A stretch of 64,000 bases of DNA from Bullera alba (taxonomy: Eukaryota > Basidiomycota > Tremellomycetes > Tremellales > Bulleraceae). Below are positions 1 to 11,697 of the stretch, in pieces; the stretch's first letter is position 1, and every line of letters starts with the position of its first letter. Both the position numbers and the translations under genes were made by a program. The stretch spans positions 1,246,523-1,310,522 of the forward strand of contig BCIX01000005.1 in NCBI GenBank assembly GCA_001600095.1, given 5' to 3'. The notes beneath the pieces are model-generated. The model did not search any database and was not told the DNA's origin. It was given only the letters and a program-made list of their open reading frames with translations.

Positions 1-351
1 TAGAGATTGATTCGGGTTTCAGAATGTGTACGCTGTGAACGCTTGAGGTTGACGGCGAGTGGAGGTCAGGGAAGACGTCACACCAGGTATATTAGGATCT
101 GTCAAGGAGGATTACAAACTGAAAATCGTGATCGCCATTACAACCCGCTACTTGGTACACCGTGGGAAACACTCCTTTGACCCGGTTATTATCGGCTTTC
201 TTTCTTCCCTCTTGCTTTTGAGATGGGCGAATGGGACTGGATGCGTTTGGCGATCAACTTGGACCTCTCGATCTCAACCATCTACCCTCAATCACTCCTC
301 ACATAGATTCAAAGACAGCTAGATACCCGATCAATCTCACAAAGCATCAGT
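1..351. other. Upstream region of the peroxidase gene
   Basis: No gene is supported here. It is the 5' flank and leader of the cytochrome c peroxidase gene that starts at 352. The open frames present start on non-ATG codons and show no family features. Confidence 0.5.
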
Positions 352-1945
352 ATGTCAGCAGTCAAGGAAGGCGATTTCAACGGTACGTCCCTGACTTCCG
401 CCTTTGACGCGATCGCGGGCTGATCGAGACTAGGCATCAAGGAGGAGATCAAGAAGGTGCTCAAGCAGCCGGGATACGATGATGGCTCTGCCGGTCCGGT
501 TTTCGTTAGGTGAGCGGGTCCCGCGGCATGGATCGAGATAGTCAGCACAGTATTAACTTTGACCAGACTCGCGTGGCACGCTTCTGGTAACTTCAGCTTG
601 GTAGAGGTGAGTGGTGGAAGCAGATATATGGTGTGGCGGTATTGACCTTGCGGCGTAGCATAATGGCGGATCGAACGGGTGAGCCGAGCTATAATTGTGC
701 CTCCTTGGCCACAATCCGCGGTGCTGATCCAGTTCTCAGAGCGGGAATGCGATTCGAGCCAGAGGTATGTCTATGTGGACCTGCGAGTACTTGACCACTG
801 GTGCTGATACAGTGACCATTGCAGTCAGCCGATCCTGCCAATGCAGGTCTTCACCACGCTATCTCCTTCCTCATGCCAATCCAGACTGCCAACCCCTGGA
901 TCACGCACTCGGATCTATGGAGTAAGCTAATTCCTAATACTCTTGTGCAAGCTTAACATCTTCACAGCTCTCGCCGGTATCACCGCGATCGAGGCTCTTG
1001 GCGGACCTCAGATCCCCTGGAAGGCCGGCAGGACAGACTACGAGAACGCCGAAGCGGCTTCTTCGCATCGAGGCAATGTTGGGGACAGGTGAGAATAGCC
1101 AAAGTATGAGGGGTCCATCAAAGTCTGACGTATGGGATAGATTACCGGACGGAGCGCAGGGCTCATCACATCTCCGGGACGTGTTTGGCAGAATGGGATA
1201 TTCGGATCAGGAGATCGTAGCGCTTTCAGGCGCTCACGCTCTTGGTGAGTCATTGACACATGTCGGCGAGGGCCATGGCTAATTGGAGCGTTCGTAGGAC
1301 GATGTCACCCAGACCGGAGTGGTTTCGACGGGTGAGTACAGCGTTAAGGGTTTGAGCGTTCTATGTCCAGAGCTGAGACCTTGATTCTCAGGCCATGGGT
1401 CGTCAACCCAACAAGATTCTCAAACCAATATTTCAAGCTGCTCCTGAGCCGCAAGTGGACGCCTAGGAAATGGGACGGTCCCTTCCAGTGAGTATACTCA
1501 CTTTTCTGCCTCTGCTCAACGCGCTAACGGGGACAGGTATGAGACCACTGTTGCCGGGACAAAATTGATGATGCTGCCGACCGATGTGAGTCCGTTCGCG
1601 CAGTGGAACTAGAGCGTTGGAGCTAAGATGATATTGCAGATGGCCCTGATTGAGGATCCAAAGTTCAAAGTTTGGGTCGAAAAGTATGCTGCGGACCAGG
1701 ACTTGTTCTTCAAAGACTTCGCATTGGCCTTTGCCAAGCTGATAGGTGAGTGGCGAGGAACTATGGCAGATTAGTGAGTAGTGCTGATGTGTGTTACAGA
1801 ACTTGGTGTGGATCGAGACGACTCAGGGTTTGCGAGATTGGTCAACAAGGCCGCCAAGGAGGGCAAGCCATTGGACAAGGTTTCCATGGGCGGAGGATGT
1901 CCGTTCGCTGGCACGACTGGCAAAGGCCGAGATGCCAAGCTGTAG
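352..1945 (+). CDS. CCP1: Cytochrome c peroxidase (class I heme peroxidase)
   Basis: Reduces H2O2 to water, typically with electrons from cytochrome c. The spliced product is about 330 residues over about 12 exons. Distal heme site RLAWHASG places Arg36, Trp39 and His40. The proximal histidine lies in [13 protein letters not shown], and the radical-site Trp in [31 protein letters not shown] and [16 protein letters not shown] follow, as in yeast Ccp1. Exon junctions restore [16 protein letters not shown] and [14 protein letters not shown], which supports the splicing. The ATG at 352 begins MSAVKEGDF directly before the peroxidase fold. There is no mitochondrial bipartite presequence like that of Saccharomyces Ccp1, so a cytosolic location is possible (inference). 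The GPW-VNPTRF segment mixes cytochrome-c-peroxidase and ascorbate-peroxidase features. An alternative is a hybrid-type peroxidase with broader donor use. Confidence 0.93.
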
Positions 1946-2159
1946 AGCTGTAAAGCGACCCCCTCTCCATCTTATCGTCCAAGGGATGGCGCGAGCAGAT
2001 GATCGTTTTTGTTGGTCAATCATAGACTGTGTTTAATGTCGCATGTAGGGGACTTGGTTCCGTGGCTTCGCAGGATCGAAGAACAGTCATACATCCAGCA
2101 AAAACATCTAGATCTATGAGATCAAGGAGTTCATCTTCAGACAGCGCCATGTCCTACGA

Positions 2160-3243
2160 TTACATGAAGTCGTCGTCGTCGAGAACATCATCGTAGGCCT
2201 CGGTATCGGCTTTGCCAATACTCTTCGCAGCGCCGAGCTTGGGCTTGTTGGTTGGCTAGAGTCAAGAGTCAGTCCTAGCCGTAGACATCTGTGGGTGAAA
2301 ACCGGCAATTAGACCTTGGACATACCTTCTTCTTGCCGCTAGCCTTGTCCCTCTCCTCCTGCTGCTTGGTGTTACCCAACACGTTGAGCGAGCTCGACAC
2401 CTTTCTCGTCTGCACGGCCGTCAAAGATTCACAGAGGTCTTTGGAGAGTTGCTCGACGAATGCGCTGAAGAGGGCATTGGACTCGTGCCGCGAAATGACA
2501 GAGTTCATGATTTGTTTCGAAAGGTTGGCAAAGTCGTCCTTGGTTTTGGGCTCCGCTTTCAACACAGCCTCCAGGTCGGCTTTCTCTGTGAGTCGATCAG
2601 TGACTGGTCCTGAGCAGAACGGAGGGTACCCACTGTCCTCGACTTCGACGGAACCCATGAGATCACCGGCAACAGCGAGGTCGGCTTCCAACTCTCTCTC
2701 CCTGGCCAAGCGTCTCCTTTCCTGCTGTGTCATCGTGTCGATCAGTTCGTCATCGTCTCCATGCAGCTTCTACAATAGGGCAGCAATCATGTCAGTACGT
2801 TTCCGAGCAAGAAGAGATTCAAAGGCCGACTGACCTTCTCCGCCGCGAGCTTCTCCTTTTCTGCGATGATCTGCTTCAACGTCTTCTTCTTCTTAGCGGG
2901 GGCGGGGGCGGAAGTCGTTGGTTTTGGCTTCTCATCTTCAGAAGCATCCCAGTCGTCCTACATCTCGGCGTCAGCCCGAAGTGTTCTGTGGGATGCGAGT
3001 CTGTGTGGTCACAAAGGAGCGCGCGAACACGCTCGAAATAGGTGCTGGAGTTTTGAGTGCACTGACCTGTTCCTCCTCCTCGTCTTCACCTTGCCATCTC
3101 GCCTTGGCGGCCGCTCTGGGCGGAGGGGCAGTCACAGCTGGCGTGGAAGAACCAGAGTTTACCGGCTCGTCGTCGAGGTCTACATCTCGTCAGCGTGTTC
3201 GTATCGAGCGCCTTCCGCTGTGCTCACCCCAGTCGTCCGACAT
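2160..3243 (-). CDS. HCR1: Eukaryotic translation initiation factor 3 subunit J
   Basis: eIF3j binds the 40S decoding site and assists initiation and ribosome recycling. The ATG at 3243 starts MSDDWG, then an intron, then an acidic stretch with LDDEPV and ARWQGEDEEEQ, and DDWDASEDEKP. A lysine run followed by LKQIIAEKEKLAAEK, and MTQQERRRLARERELEADL with SDLENA-like spacing, are the eIF3j hallmarks. The C-terminal helical part (DFANLSKQIMNSVISRHES, LSKDLCESLTAVQTRKVSSS) forms the conserved dimer region. The last exon ends KADTEAYDDVLDDDDFM, the typical acidic tail. It has five or so short introns. The 5' end faces the L-type cyclin gene with only about 160 bases between start codons, so the two probably share a bidirectional promoter. 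Confidence 0.93.
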
Positions 3244-3402
3244 TGCTGATTGATCCAAGTAAGTGGCAGATGTGCGTTGAGATGTGCCCGATGCTGACGC
3301 AGTGAGATTACTATGTGGTCTTCGAGCACAGCAAGATAGCTTTTGAACGTTGGACAATGACTGATCCAACTTTTAGGGCCGCTGCAGAGTGATCGACCGA
3401 AG

Positions 3403-4875
3403 ATGGACGAAGAGGTAAAATATTCGTTTCACCTTTTATTTATCTTGTTTTTCTCCAAGACGGTGACAAGAGAGCTAATGACGATGAGCAAGGGTCAAAC
3501 GTCGATCACCACGGTGTATTCATAAACACCATCTACCAGTCGCAGAGCTGGTTGGCAGGGGCTAGGATGCCGCGCGATCCGCATCCCCTGGCGACGCTGC
3601 CTCAGATCCTGGAGACACCCTCAGCCAAGGATGGCATACCGGCGCAACTGGAATCTGATCTCAGGACAGCGGGATGCATGTTGGTGCAAGAGGCCGGTGT
3701 GATGCTGGAGCTGTAAGTGACTAGCAGCTGAGACGCACGTTAGCTTCAGCTGAAGATATGATCAGACCACAAAGCACGATGGCCACGGCTCAAGTCCTGA
3801 TCCACCGCTTCTTCTACGTCAGCTCGATGCACTCTTTCGGAGTGAACGTGGGTAAACCATATACTGGCGATTTGGTCGCAGTACGTGTACTGACCAGTAA
3901 CGCGTCTAGGACATTGCAATCTCGTCGCTGTACCTGTCCTCCAAGCTGAACGAGACGCCCGTCCGACTTCGAGACTTGATCAACACGTTCATCTTCCTCC
4001 GAGCGCGGATCAAGCACATCCTGTCTCTGCCAGCCGACACGCCTCTGTCCTCTGCTTCATCCTCGAAAAGAACGCTTGATGAGCCTGAGCCGTGGAGGAT
4101 TGGCCTTGGGGCGGGTGGTGCCAATGGCAAAGGCAAGGAGAAGGACATTTGGACCGGATTCTCATTTTCCGTGCCGAGCTTCCACGACGATGTGTTCTGG
4201 GACTGTGAGTCAAGCAGACGCTCAGCGGAGCGTAGTGCTGATCCATCCACAGGGAAGGACGTCATTGTCAGTTCCGAGATGCAGATATTGAAGAGATTGG
4301 GCTTCAACATGCAAGTGAGGCAAATGACAGACACGGACAAGTCTAGCTATACATGCAGCTGACTCTGACTCAGGTCGACCTGCCTTATAGCCATGTGATC
4401 AACTACTGCAAGATCCTGGATCTGGTATTCGAACCTCAAGTCGCTCAGACGTGCTGGTCAATACTCAACGATGCGTACGTATCATTCCCCACTGAGCCTC
4501 CCGGAAACCGGGCTGACTCGCTGCTATAGACTGCTCACCCCGCTGTACGCAATACATCCGCCGCACGTACTTGCCGTAGCATCAATACTGCTCACTACCC
4601 GCCTGCACCGGATACCTCTGCCAAAGGACTGGTTCTTACTGTTCGACGTGGAATGGGACGAAATCTGGTCGTGTGCAGGCACCGTCATGCGTCTGTGGCA
4701 CGAGTGGGGCCTAAGTCCAACCGCAGGGAGGACTGGCGGAATGTCGAGCGATGCTTGGGATAAGTGGAAGGATGGTCGGGCGACGAGGGAGAGTCGCTGG
4801 AGGAGGGCTTGGATCCTAGCTGAGAGCAGAAAGGCAGTTAGGAAATGGGTGGAAGAGAGGGACGGTGGATCGTAG
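3403..4875 (+). CDS. Cyclin L-type cyclin
   Basis: L-type cyclins pair with transcription/splicing kinases such as CDK11 in the nucleus. The first cyclin box contains MATAQVLIHRFFYVSSMHSF, then DIAISSLYLSSKLNETPVRL and RDLINTFIFLRARIKHIL. The link EMQILKRLGFNMQVDLPYSH and the second box (VLAVASILLTTRLHRIPLP, then DWFLLFD) match cyclin L rather than cyclin C, T or Bur2. Seven exons are inferred. The first (MDEE, ATG at 3403, intron 3415-3470) is short and is the least certain, because an in-frame internal start is not available before NTIYQSQSWLAG. The product ends WVEERDGGS without the long RS-rich tail of animal cyclin L, so it is a compact fungal form. It is divergent from the eIF3j gene. 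Confidence 0.87.
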
Positions 4876-5229
4876 CTTAGTTTGTCGATCTCGGGAAAAT
4901 CTGTATATACCCAGCACATGCATACCCACCTCGCACCACTGCTCCCTGCGTGCAAAGGGGTGGTTGCCAGACTACAGACAGCATAGACAGCTCGTCTGAC
5001 CAGTGCTGCCGGCTGAATGCGACAGCGGCTAGCGGAGGCAAAACGCGTCAGAGTCTCGGCTTGTCGTTGGTACGGAAAGTGGTGTCCTGCTCACAAGAAC
5101 CATTTCTGCTCGACAGTCGACACTCTCCTCTATCTTGTGCACAATCACTTCGGTTGCTCTGGCTCACGGCACCTTCCTATCCTCCCACTCTTACGTTCAA
5201 CCCGACTTGACGAATTTGACCCTCATCCG
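4876..5229. other. Intergenic region between cyclin and mitofissin genes
   Basis: Holds the 3' end of the cyclin transcript and the promoter/leader of the small mitofissin gene. I see no further gene here. Confidence 0.5.
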
Positions 5230-5516
5230 ATGTTTGGCAAACTATTCAGATTCTCCGTCGACGCTCTGGCTATTTCGACCATTGTCGCCGGCGTGAAGAA
5301 GACCACTGGGTTCAGGTACGTACCTCCCCGAGCGAAGCGAGGAGTCAACGTCTGAGATATGAATGACGGCACTGACTCGCGGATAGCCCCGCGACGGACA
5401 TGATCCCAGACTCGTCGTTTAGGACGATAGCCAACACGTATTTCGGAGCCGGGGAGACGGTATTCAATGTCATCTCCTCGCAGGCCGTGACGAGTCAGTA
5501 CTTCAAGCGGGCATAG
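5230..5516 (+). CDS. ATG44: Mitofissin (Atg44/DUF1748 family), 71 residues
   Basis: A two-exon gene (intron 5316-5386) giving a 71-residue protein. It begins MFGKLFRFSVDALAISTIV, continues AGVKKTTGFSPAT, then NTYFGAGETVFNVIS, and ends SQYFKRA. This is the layout of the DUF1748 family, renamed mitofissin after Saccharomyces Atg44 (about 73 residues). Atg44 is an intermembrane-space protein that acts on the mitochondrial inner-outer membrane system and is needed for mitochondrial fission and mitophagy. The amphipathic first helix with an internal alanine/isoleucine face and the KKTTG turn are the family signature. The ATG at 5230 is the only in-frame start. It is easy to miss because the protein is tiny and split by an intron in codon 29. 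Function is inferred from family membership. Confidence 0.85.
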
Positions 5517-6127
5517 AAGAAGGGAATGGAGCAGAGAAGGCACTTGCGCTCGGAGTCTAGGAATATTCGGAGGCAATGAGTATGGCGCGTTGAGGATGGA
5601 GAGGTGCATCTAGAACTGGGATGGAGGTAATGGTGAAGCGGTGGACGGGGCTGGAGTGTTATGATGTCAGAGCCGGGCGCTGGCGTTACGACAGAAGTGG
5701 GACGGAGAGTCTAGTGTAAGATCTAGTGGTCAAAGTGGCAGTGGACACGCAAGAGAGATCAGAGAACCGAACAGAAGGGTATTCTGGACAGTGCGCGTGA
5801 TCCTCAGGGAGAAGATGAAGCCATAGCCAAAGGCGCAAAGGCGAAGAGATGGATACACATGGATTAAGAGCAATACCACTCTACATTGACATCCCAAGCA
5901 AAGAAACATAAGAGCTAATAAAACCAGAACAGAACTCTAACAATGACAGAAACAAGTACTTCTCCTACGTCTCCATCAAGAAACGACGACTCGCCTTCCT
6001 CCACCCCGCTGACAGCTGGTGAATACCTTCCCGTATCCCCGAACTTCTTCACATGCCCATCTACACCATCTACCGAGGCGACTCCTCACTTTGCCTCGTC
6101 CAGCGACCACCACTCTCCCACACTGGC
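5517..6127. other. Convergent 3' flanks
   Basis: The 3' ends of the mitofissin gene (+) and the seven-helix protein gene (-) meet here. No coding signal is recognised. It presumably holds both 3' UTRs and poly(A) signals. Confidence 0.5.
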
Positions 6128-7993
6128 CTACTCCCGTATCACCTCGTGATGCGTGTTGACAAACACCCTCGATGGCTCTCTGTCCCCTACTCCCGTCTCG
6201 ATCGGACTGGTGAATCTCGCCATCACATTCGGCAAGCTCGAGAATTGGGAATACCGCCTACTCCCGTGGTTCTGGTTGATGTTGACTCTCAAGGGAATAT
6301 TGTTTCCTTGGGGGCTGTATGGACCATCCCCATCGTCCCGATCGTTCTCCACCCCGTTGATCACTATATGCGGCACGCCATCCGAATCACCAGTCCCTCG
6401 CGGGCCAGCTTTGTAGCCCAAAGTGTGGGGCACAGGGGGCGAGTCGGTCTGAGGGGGGTATTGCCCTCGTGGCGATTCCTTCATTTCGTAAGAGGGCTCT
6501 TGCTTGAGTGAATTGGCCAAAACGTCTTTATCAATGTTCAACCGATCACCAAGTTCGTAGAACTGTCTTTGGGCGAATCCCCCGTCTGGGCCAGTGGCAG
6601 AAGGTCGCTTGTAAGGGACCATAGGGTGGAAGTTGTCGCTTTGCACCGGGGGAAGAGACTCGGACGTCATGTTTCGGGGCAGGAGGATCTGCAGGGTGGG
6701 GTCAATGACTGAGAGATACGGATCGGACGAGTGAGACTCACTACTACGGATAGGCACGTCGAGCCTGGGGACCGGCCAGTTTAGCTCCATATCGAATCAA
6801 GCCACGCTGCGAATGACTTACAGAAAATGGACATTTGCCCAGCGACGTCGAGGATGTCTGACCAGAAGGTCGAGTTGTAGATCTTCTTCGAGTCGGTCAT
6901 CGCGTCCACCGAGAGTGTCAACTGCGCCCCAAAAGGGATCCGTCAGCGTCTAACACTGTGGTCAATGAATGGCACTCACAAAGGCGACCGAGTAGATGAC
7001 TCGGAAGAAGGTCCTGATCTGGTTCATCTCGGCGAAGAAGTGCAATCTCTCGAGAACCTCATAGTTTGCGCCTTGACTCTCGACCGTCCTGACGAAGCGG
7101 GGGAAGACGATACAGAGGATGATAGAAGCACAAGCGAGGCTGGTTCAGGGTTCAGCTTGTCTTTCTCGAAGGCTTTCCATAGCTCGACCTACACGCATGA
7201 AAGAGCGGAACCGACGATGAAGATGTATGCCTGCGCGAAGGAGTCAGTCAGCGTCAGTCGCCCGGGGAGTAAAGGTACGTATGACTCACCTTCATCATAT
7301 CCAGGTTGGTGGTCTCGATACTAACAGCTCCAAAGAGAAGAGCCCATGAACAGGCAAACACGCCGATCCAGACTTTGAAGTGAGGAGATTTTGCCCAGGT
7401 CCATCTTGGTCCACCAGAAATACGGATGCCTTGCATCAGGTATGCCCAGTAGAGGAACTGCGAAGGCCTGGATTAGCTTTCGACTCCGTTTTCCTCGAAG
7501 GAGAATAGATAGCTCACCTCTTCGAGGTGGACGGCTTGGAGGAAGCACCAGCCAGTGCAGAGGAGATACAGCGAAGCCTTCCACATCTTCTGGTGATGCT
7601 CGGTCCATAATTGCCAAGGGGTGGGCATCGTCGTATCAACCACGAAGGTGTAATACTGAACAATCATGTCAGCTTTTGGCTACGCCTCTCATCATCGCAG
7701 CTGGAGCTATGACCCACCTCGTCGTACAGAATCGCAGCTTCGATCCAGGTGTACAGCACAAACATGCCAATAGCCACCAAAAGGATTTGCACCATCAACG
7801 CGCGGAACCAGTCCCGCTTGCTGTAGACGACACAGCGGAAACGGTCGTAATGCCAGGTGTGCCATAGGATGAATAGGAAAGCTGTTATTGCGACCAGGGC
7901 CGAGAAGCCCATTGCGGCGGGTCTAGTGCACCCGTCAGCACTCGAACCGTGGTGCATGGACAGCTGGACACTCGAGACTCACGTTGTGGGCAT
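6128..7993 (-). CDS. Seven-transmembrane protein with long cytoplasmic tail (GPCR-like, family not identified)
   Basis: Spliced from about nine exons starting with an 11-base exon (MPTT, ATG at 7993). Predicted helices in order: FSALVAITAFLFILWHTWH; MVQILLVAIGMFVLYTWI; SLYLLCTGWCFLQAV; VWIGVFACSWALLFGAVSI; YIFIVGSALSCVLACASIIL; FFRVIYSVAFLTLSV; and a last helix joined by a 23-base microexon at 6742-6764 giving MSIFCSTCLSVVILLP. Charged loops (HYDRFRCVVYSKRDW, RTVESQGANYEVLERLHFF) follow the positive-inside pattern. A hydrophilic tail of about 200 residues rich in Pro, Ser, Gly and Asp follows. Seven helices plus a long tail fit a G-protein-coupled-receptor-like topology, but I do not recognise a named family, so the receptor role is only a hypothesis. 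Confidence 0.75.
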
Positions 7994-8704
7994 TGTAGGC
8001 GAATTCGGAGGAGAATGGCAGTACTATCGGAGGGACTGAGAAAGGTGTCAATAGCAATTGTCAAGATGAGCGGGTGAAGGAGGGGTCAGTCCGGGTTATA
8101 AGTAAGAACAGATACTCCTTGTCCACCAATCCAAGCTGTCTTCGCCGCGGCAGCCTCTTCGAGTCTCGACTCATGGGTGAAGGAGGCCACTTGACCCTGA
8201 TTCACTTTGACGGACGAACGAAGGGATGACCAGAGAGGACCGTCCGAAGTCGTAGTCCCGACGCGGATCCTCCTTTACAGTGTAGTGAGTGCATCCGCGT
8301 TGATGCCCACGCGGGCGATGTCTTCGACGGTATCCCTTGGAGTCCTTGGACGAGGACGGGTGCCTTTGTGGATGTGCGATGTGTGATGAGTGATCGAAGA
8401 TATGTGACGGATCAAAGGACGAGTAAAAGGATCGATCAACCAAGCCGCACACACACAACCTGAAACACACACCTCCACCCTCGCACTCACACGTCCGCCA
8501 GTACTTCACAAGCTGCTCTGTCTTGTACGCTAGGCAGCCATCTCGAGACGTACGCGAGTCACTGCGCGGCGCGCTCTGCTCTTCATTCCACTCCGAGACG
8601 TTCGTAAGGAGATACAAAAAGATCATCTATGCACAACACTCATCCTTCCAATCCTCTATGTCGTTAAAGACCTGCTCTCTCCTCCTACATCCTCGGACCT
8701 ACAG
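7994..8704. other. Promoter region of the seven-helix protein gene
   Basis: Lies between the stop of the RING gene and the start of the seven-helix gene, both on the minus strand. It carries a short CA/TG-rich tract near 8449-8475. No gene is supported. Confidence 0.5.
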
Positions 8705-10794
8705 CTAGTATCCCCCGGGACCAGTCTGATCCGCTTCCCGGCGCCTGCCCTGCCCGACAATCATCGACTCCATCGTCGCCGAGGTGTCGGCCCTCGGGCG
8801 ATTTCTCCTCGTGCTTGACGGCCGCTCTCTTCGCATAAAGGCGAGGTATCGCGCAAATCCAGAATGCGTGGGCGGTCTATCTGACGCTGTGCTCGTCGAT
8901 GCTTGTGCTGAGGCCGACGTCGCGGTCGGGACCAAAGGCTCGCTAGCGGCCGGAGGGGGGTTCGGATTGTTGAAGTCTAAGTGGAGGGTCAGCGGGGCAT
9001 GAGGTGCAAGCTGGCCTATCTGGACCTACCTTTGCGGCATAAAGGACAACTACCCGAAACGTCCAAAAGCCTAAATCGTGAGATCAGTCAGCTGAGGCGC
9101 TCGCACGACATGTCACTTTCAGAACAGACCACTCACCATGGGTCGATGCAAGCCTTGTGGTACACATGGCCTCCTTCACAAGGAAGAACCCGAAGGTCAT
9201 CACCCTCTTCAAAGTCCAATAGACAGATAGGACACTGCTCATCCCCACCATCCCCTCCGACATCTACTCCTCCTTCTTCCCCGCTCTCCATCATCTCCGT
9301 TAGAGTCGACTTGTGGCCATGCTGAATCGGCAGATCATGCACCGATGTCCCCCGGGATGGCGACTTGATAGAGCGGTGGTGGATCACACTACTGCTTGCG
9401 TCGTCATTATCGAGGTATCCAGACGTAGTCCTCGACGGTCCACTGTCATTCTCGCCGTACGAATGGTGTGAAGAGCTCTTTGGTCGATTCCACCCTTCTC
9501 CATACCCGCCTCCACCGGTCGTCCCAAAGACGACGGACTCCACCGGTTTATCATCATCTCCTTCAAGCGCGCTCTCTCCATCGGGTAGAGGTTTGCGACC
9601 AAGTTGAGGCATATGTACAGAGTTCTCCTCTGACGATACCCTTTTCGAGTGTAAAGCCTCTGCGCGCCGATGATCCCGGTTGAACTTGATCACGGGGAAG
9701 GTGTCGAGGATGGCCTGAGCGATACCCCCGGCGGTCGATTGTGGTCCTTGCTCATCTGTGGCCTCTCGTCGGCCATACCGCTCAGGATGCCTCATCGCCC
9801 GTCTGGCCCCGACCGTCACCATGAAGATGAACATGAGAGCGATGAGCCCGGTGATGGTGTACAGCGCGATCATGGATCCAGGAGTTCCCCCAGACGAGCT
9901 CGGAGAGGTGGGCGCACTGCCATTGGGTATATTCGTAGGCGAAGCCTGTCCAGAGGAGTTCCTGGCGGTGAGCGTGCCGATCAGATAGGTTCTATATGAG
10001 GGGGCATTTGCCGCAATGGAATTGTTGACATCGATACCACTGACGGGAGGGGTCCGAAGTCAGCATTATCCAGTGTGTTTGGGCAGAAGGACTGACGACT
10101 CGTTCAGCAACGTCCCATTGTAGGTGAAGAACATGTCGTTTGTGTGTATCCACTGATTGTCAATGACTCTGCTCGGGGTCAGTCAAGCTCGATTGCTCCC
10201 GCTCTAGGACTTACCTGGCGACCTGCACCGTCTTGGTTGCGAATACGTCCAGGGGTTTCTCAAAGTCGTTAATGTACTCTGCATTGAGCAGGCAAGAGCT
10301 CGAGCGGGCAGTGTAAAGGAGCTGAGATTCCGTATCAGGTCCGCGATCAGGTCGGGCACTATCTGCAACTCACTGCTGATACCGCTCCTCTATCTCTCGC
10401 TAGAGTAAATATGTCTGCTCTTTGATCAGGATTATCCTACCCTTCAACACGTTGACTCACCCCATTCTTGTGATGCCGTGGTCTCGTTCACATCACAACT
10501 TATATACGCGATCCAAGGTGTTGACGTAGTGAGATTCGGTCCCATTGTGCTCTCGGTAAAATGTACCAATGCGCCACTGGTAGTTCCCCCAGTTGGAACG
10601 TCCGCTCTAAGTTGATACGACACAGGGCCAGAGTATACCGACGGCGGATCCGTCCATGATATCGAGATTGTAGATGAGTCTGTGAGATTGAGCGAGGAAG
10701 TATCGTTGACGGGCTGGGCGGGGATGTACGCCGAGACGAGGGTTGAGATTGTCGGGATGAGGAGCAGTGTTCCGAGGGATGGCTTTGTCCACAT
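8705..10794 (-). CDS. PA-TM-RING-type E3 ubiquitin ligase (membrane RING-H2 protein)
   Basis: Starts with a signal peptide ([20 protein letters not shown] then SAYI). A lumenal region of several exons follows, with N-glycosylation sequons (NDT, NLT, NLT, NET) and disulphide-capable cysteines. A Ser/Pro/Gly linker leads to one membrane helix ([20 protein letters not shown]) and a cytosolic region of about 200 residues. Near the C-terminus is a RING-H2: [19 protein letters not shown], then [11 protein letters not shown], and after two introns [15 protein letters not shown]. All eight zinc ligands are present. Signal peptide, lumenal domain, TM and distal RING-H2 are the order of the RNF13/RNF167-like endosomal and Golgi ligases. 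The lumenal domain is too divergent for me to confirm a PA fold. The tail after the RING is Ser/Thr/Arg-rich. Confidence 0.85.
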
Positions 10795-11697
10795 CGTGAG
10801 AGTTGGTACTGGATCTGATGCAGATCGCCTGATTTATGCTTCAAAAAGTGCTCAGGATGCAGCGCTGCAAGGATCTCCAGAGCGATGGAGCAAGGCTGTC
10901 GCAAACGGCCGATTGCTCGTTTTGACGGTCGTCCGGACGGCTGGCTAGAATACGGCCCTGGATCGAATCGAGGTCCGCAGTGGTAGTCCAGAAATCAACC
11001 CCTTACGATGTTGGCGAAGTCTCCTAATGATCCAGCGAATCCACACGTCCTAACACTCTAGGCCAAGTGCTTGTTTGCCAGCATGTCCGAGGTCGAGCTG
11101 CCGGTTTTACTATTCGCTACGGTATGCCTCCGAGTCGTGTTTTGAGCGGTGCTGTGTTGTTTGAGCAGTGGATCGGTTCTTGCTTGTCCCTTTACGAACT
11201 TCCAACTCAGAGCTCAGTACGCTCAAATCGCCTTTCTGCTCGCTATCTTGGTCGTCGATGATGATCGTGGTCGTGAGAGTCGTCCTATCGTGTTGATCGA
11301 TGCTTCCAAGATGCTTCCAACACAATTGACGGGAGTACGGGAGTGAGTGTGAGGACGTGACTAGCTGTGAACATTTCGGTGGCGAGCTAATTCGTGGAGG
11401 AGAATTACGTACAAAACGTAATGCAACGAGTCTAATCGATGACTAATGAGTCAATAGTGCGATTTGCTCCCGAGACTAATGGGTGCACCGAGGTGCACCG
11501 CCGCAGACTAATCGAGGCTGCCTAGCGCTCACTAGTGATTGCTGGTGGGAGATCTAATTGAGAGTGCGTAGGAGCATGGAGCACGGTTCGCATTCGTACT
11601 CCTGTATTCGTACTCCACTGCCGAGCTATAGGGTATTGGCAGATTCATTACCACGAATCTGAACGAGAAGTGGTACCCAAAAGGCAGGCTCGCCCGC
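10795..11697. other. Intergenic region with short repeats
   Basis: About 900 bases upstream of the RING gene and downstream of the formyltransferase gene. No coding signal. Around 11430-11512 it holds three exact GACTAAT motifs spaced 32-33 bases, and a tandem GGTGCACCGA pair at 11482-11500. Confidence 0.5.
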
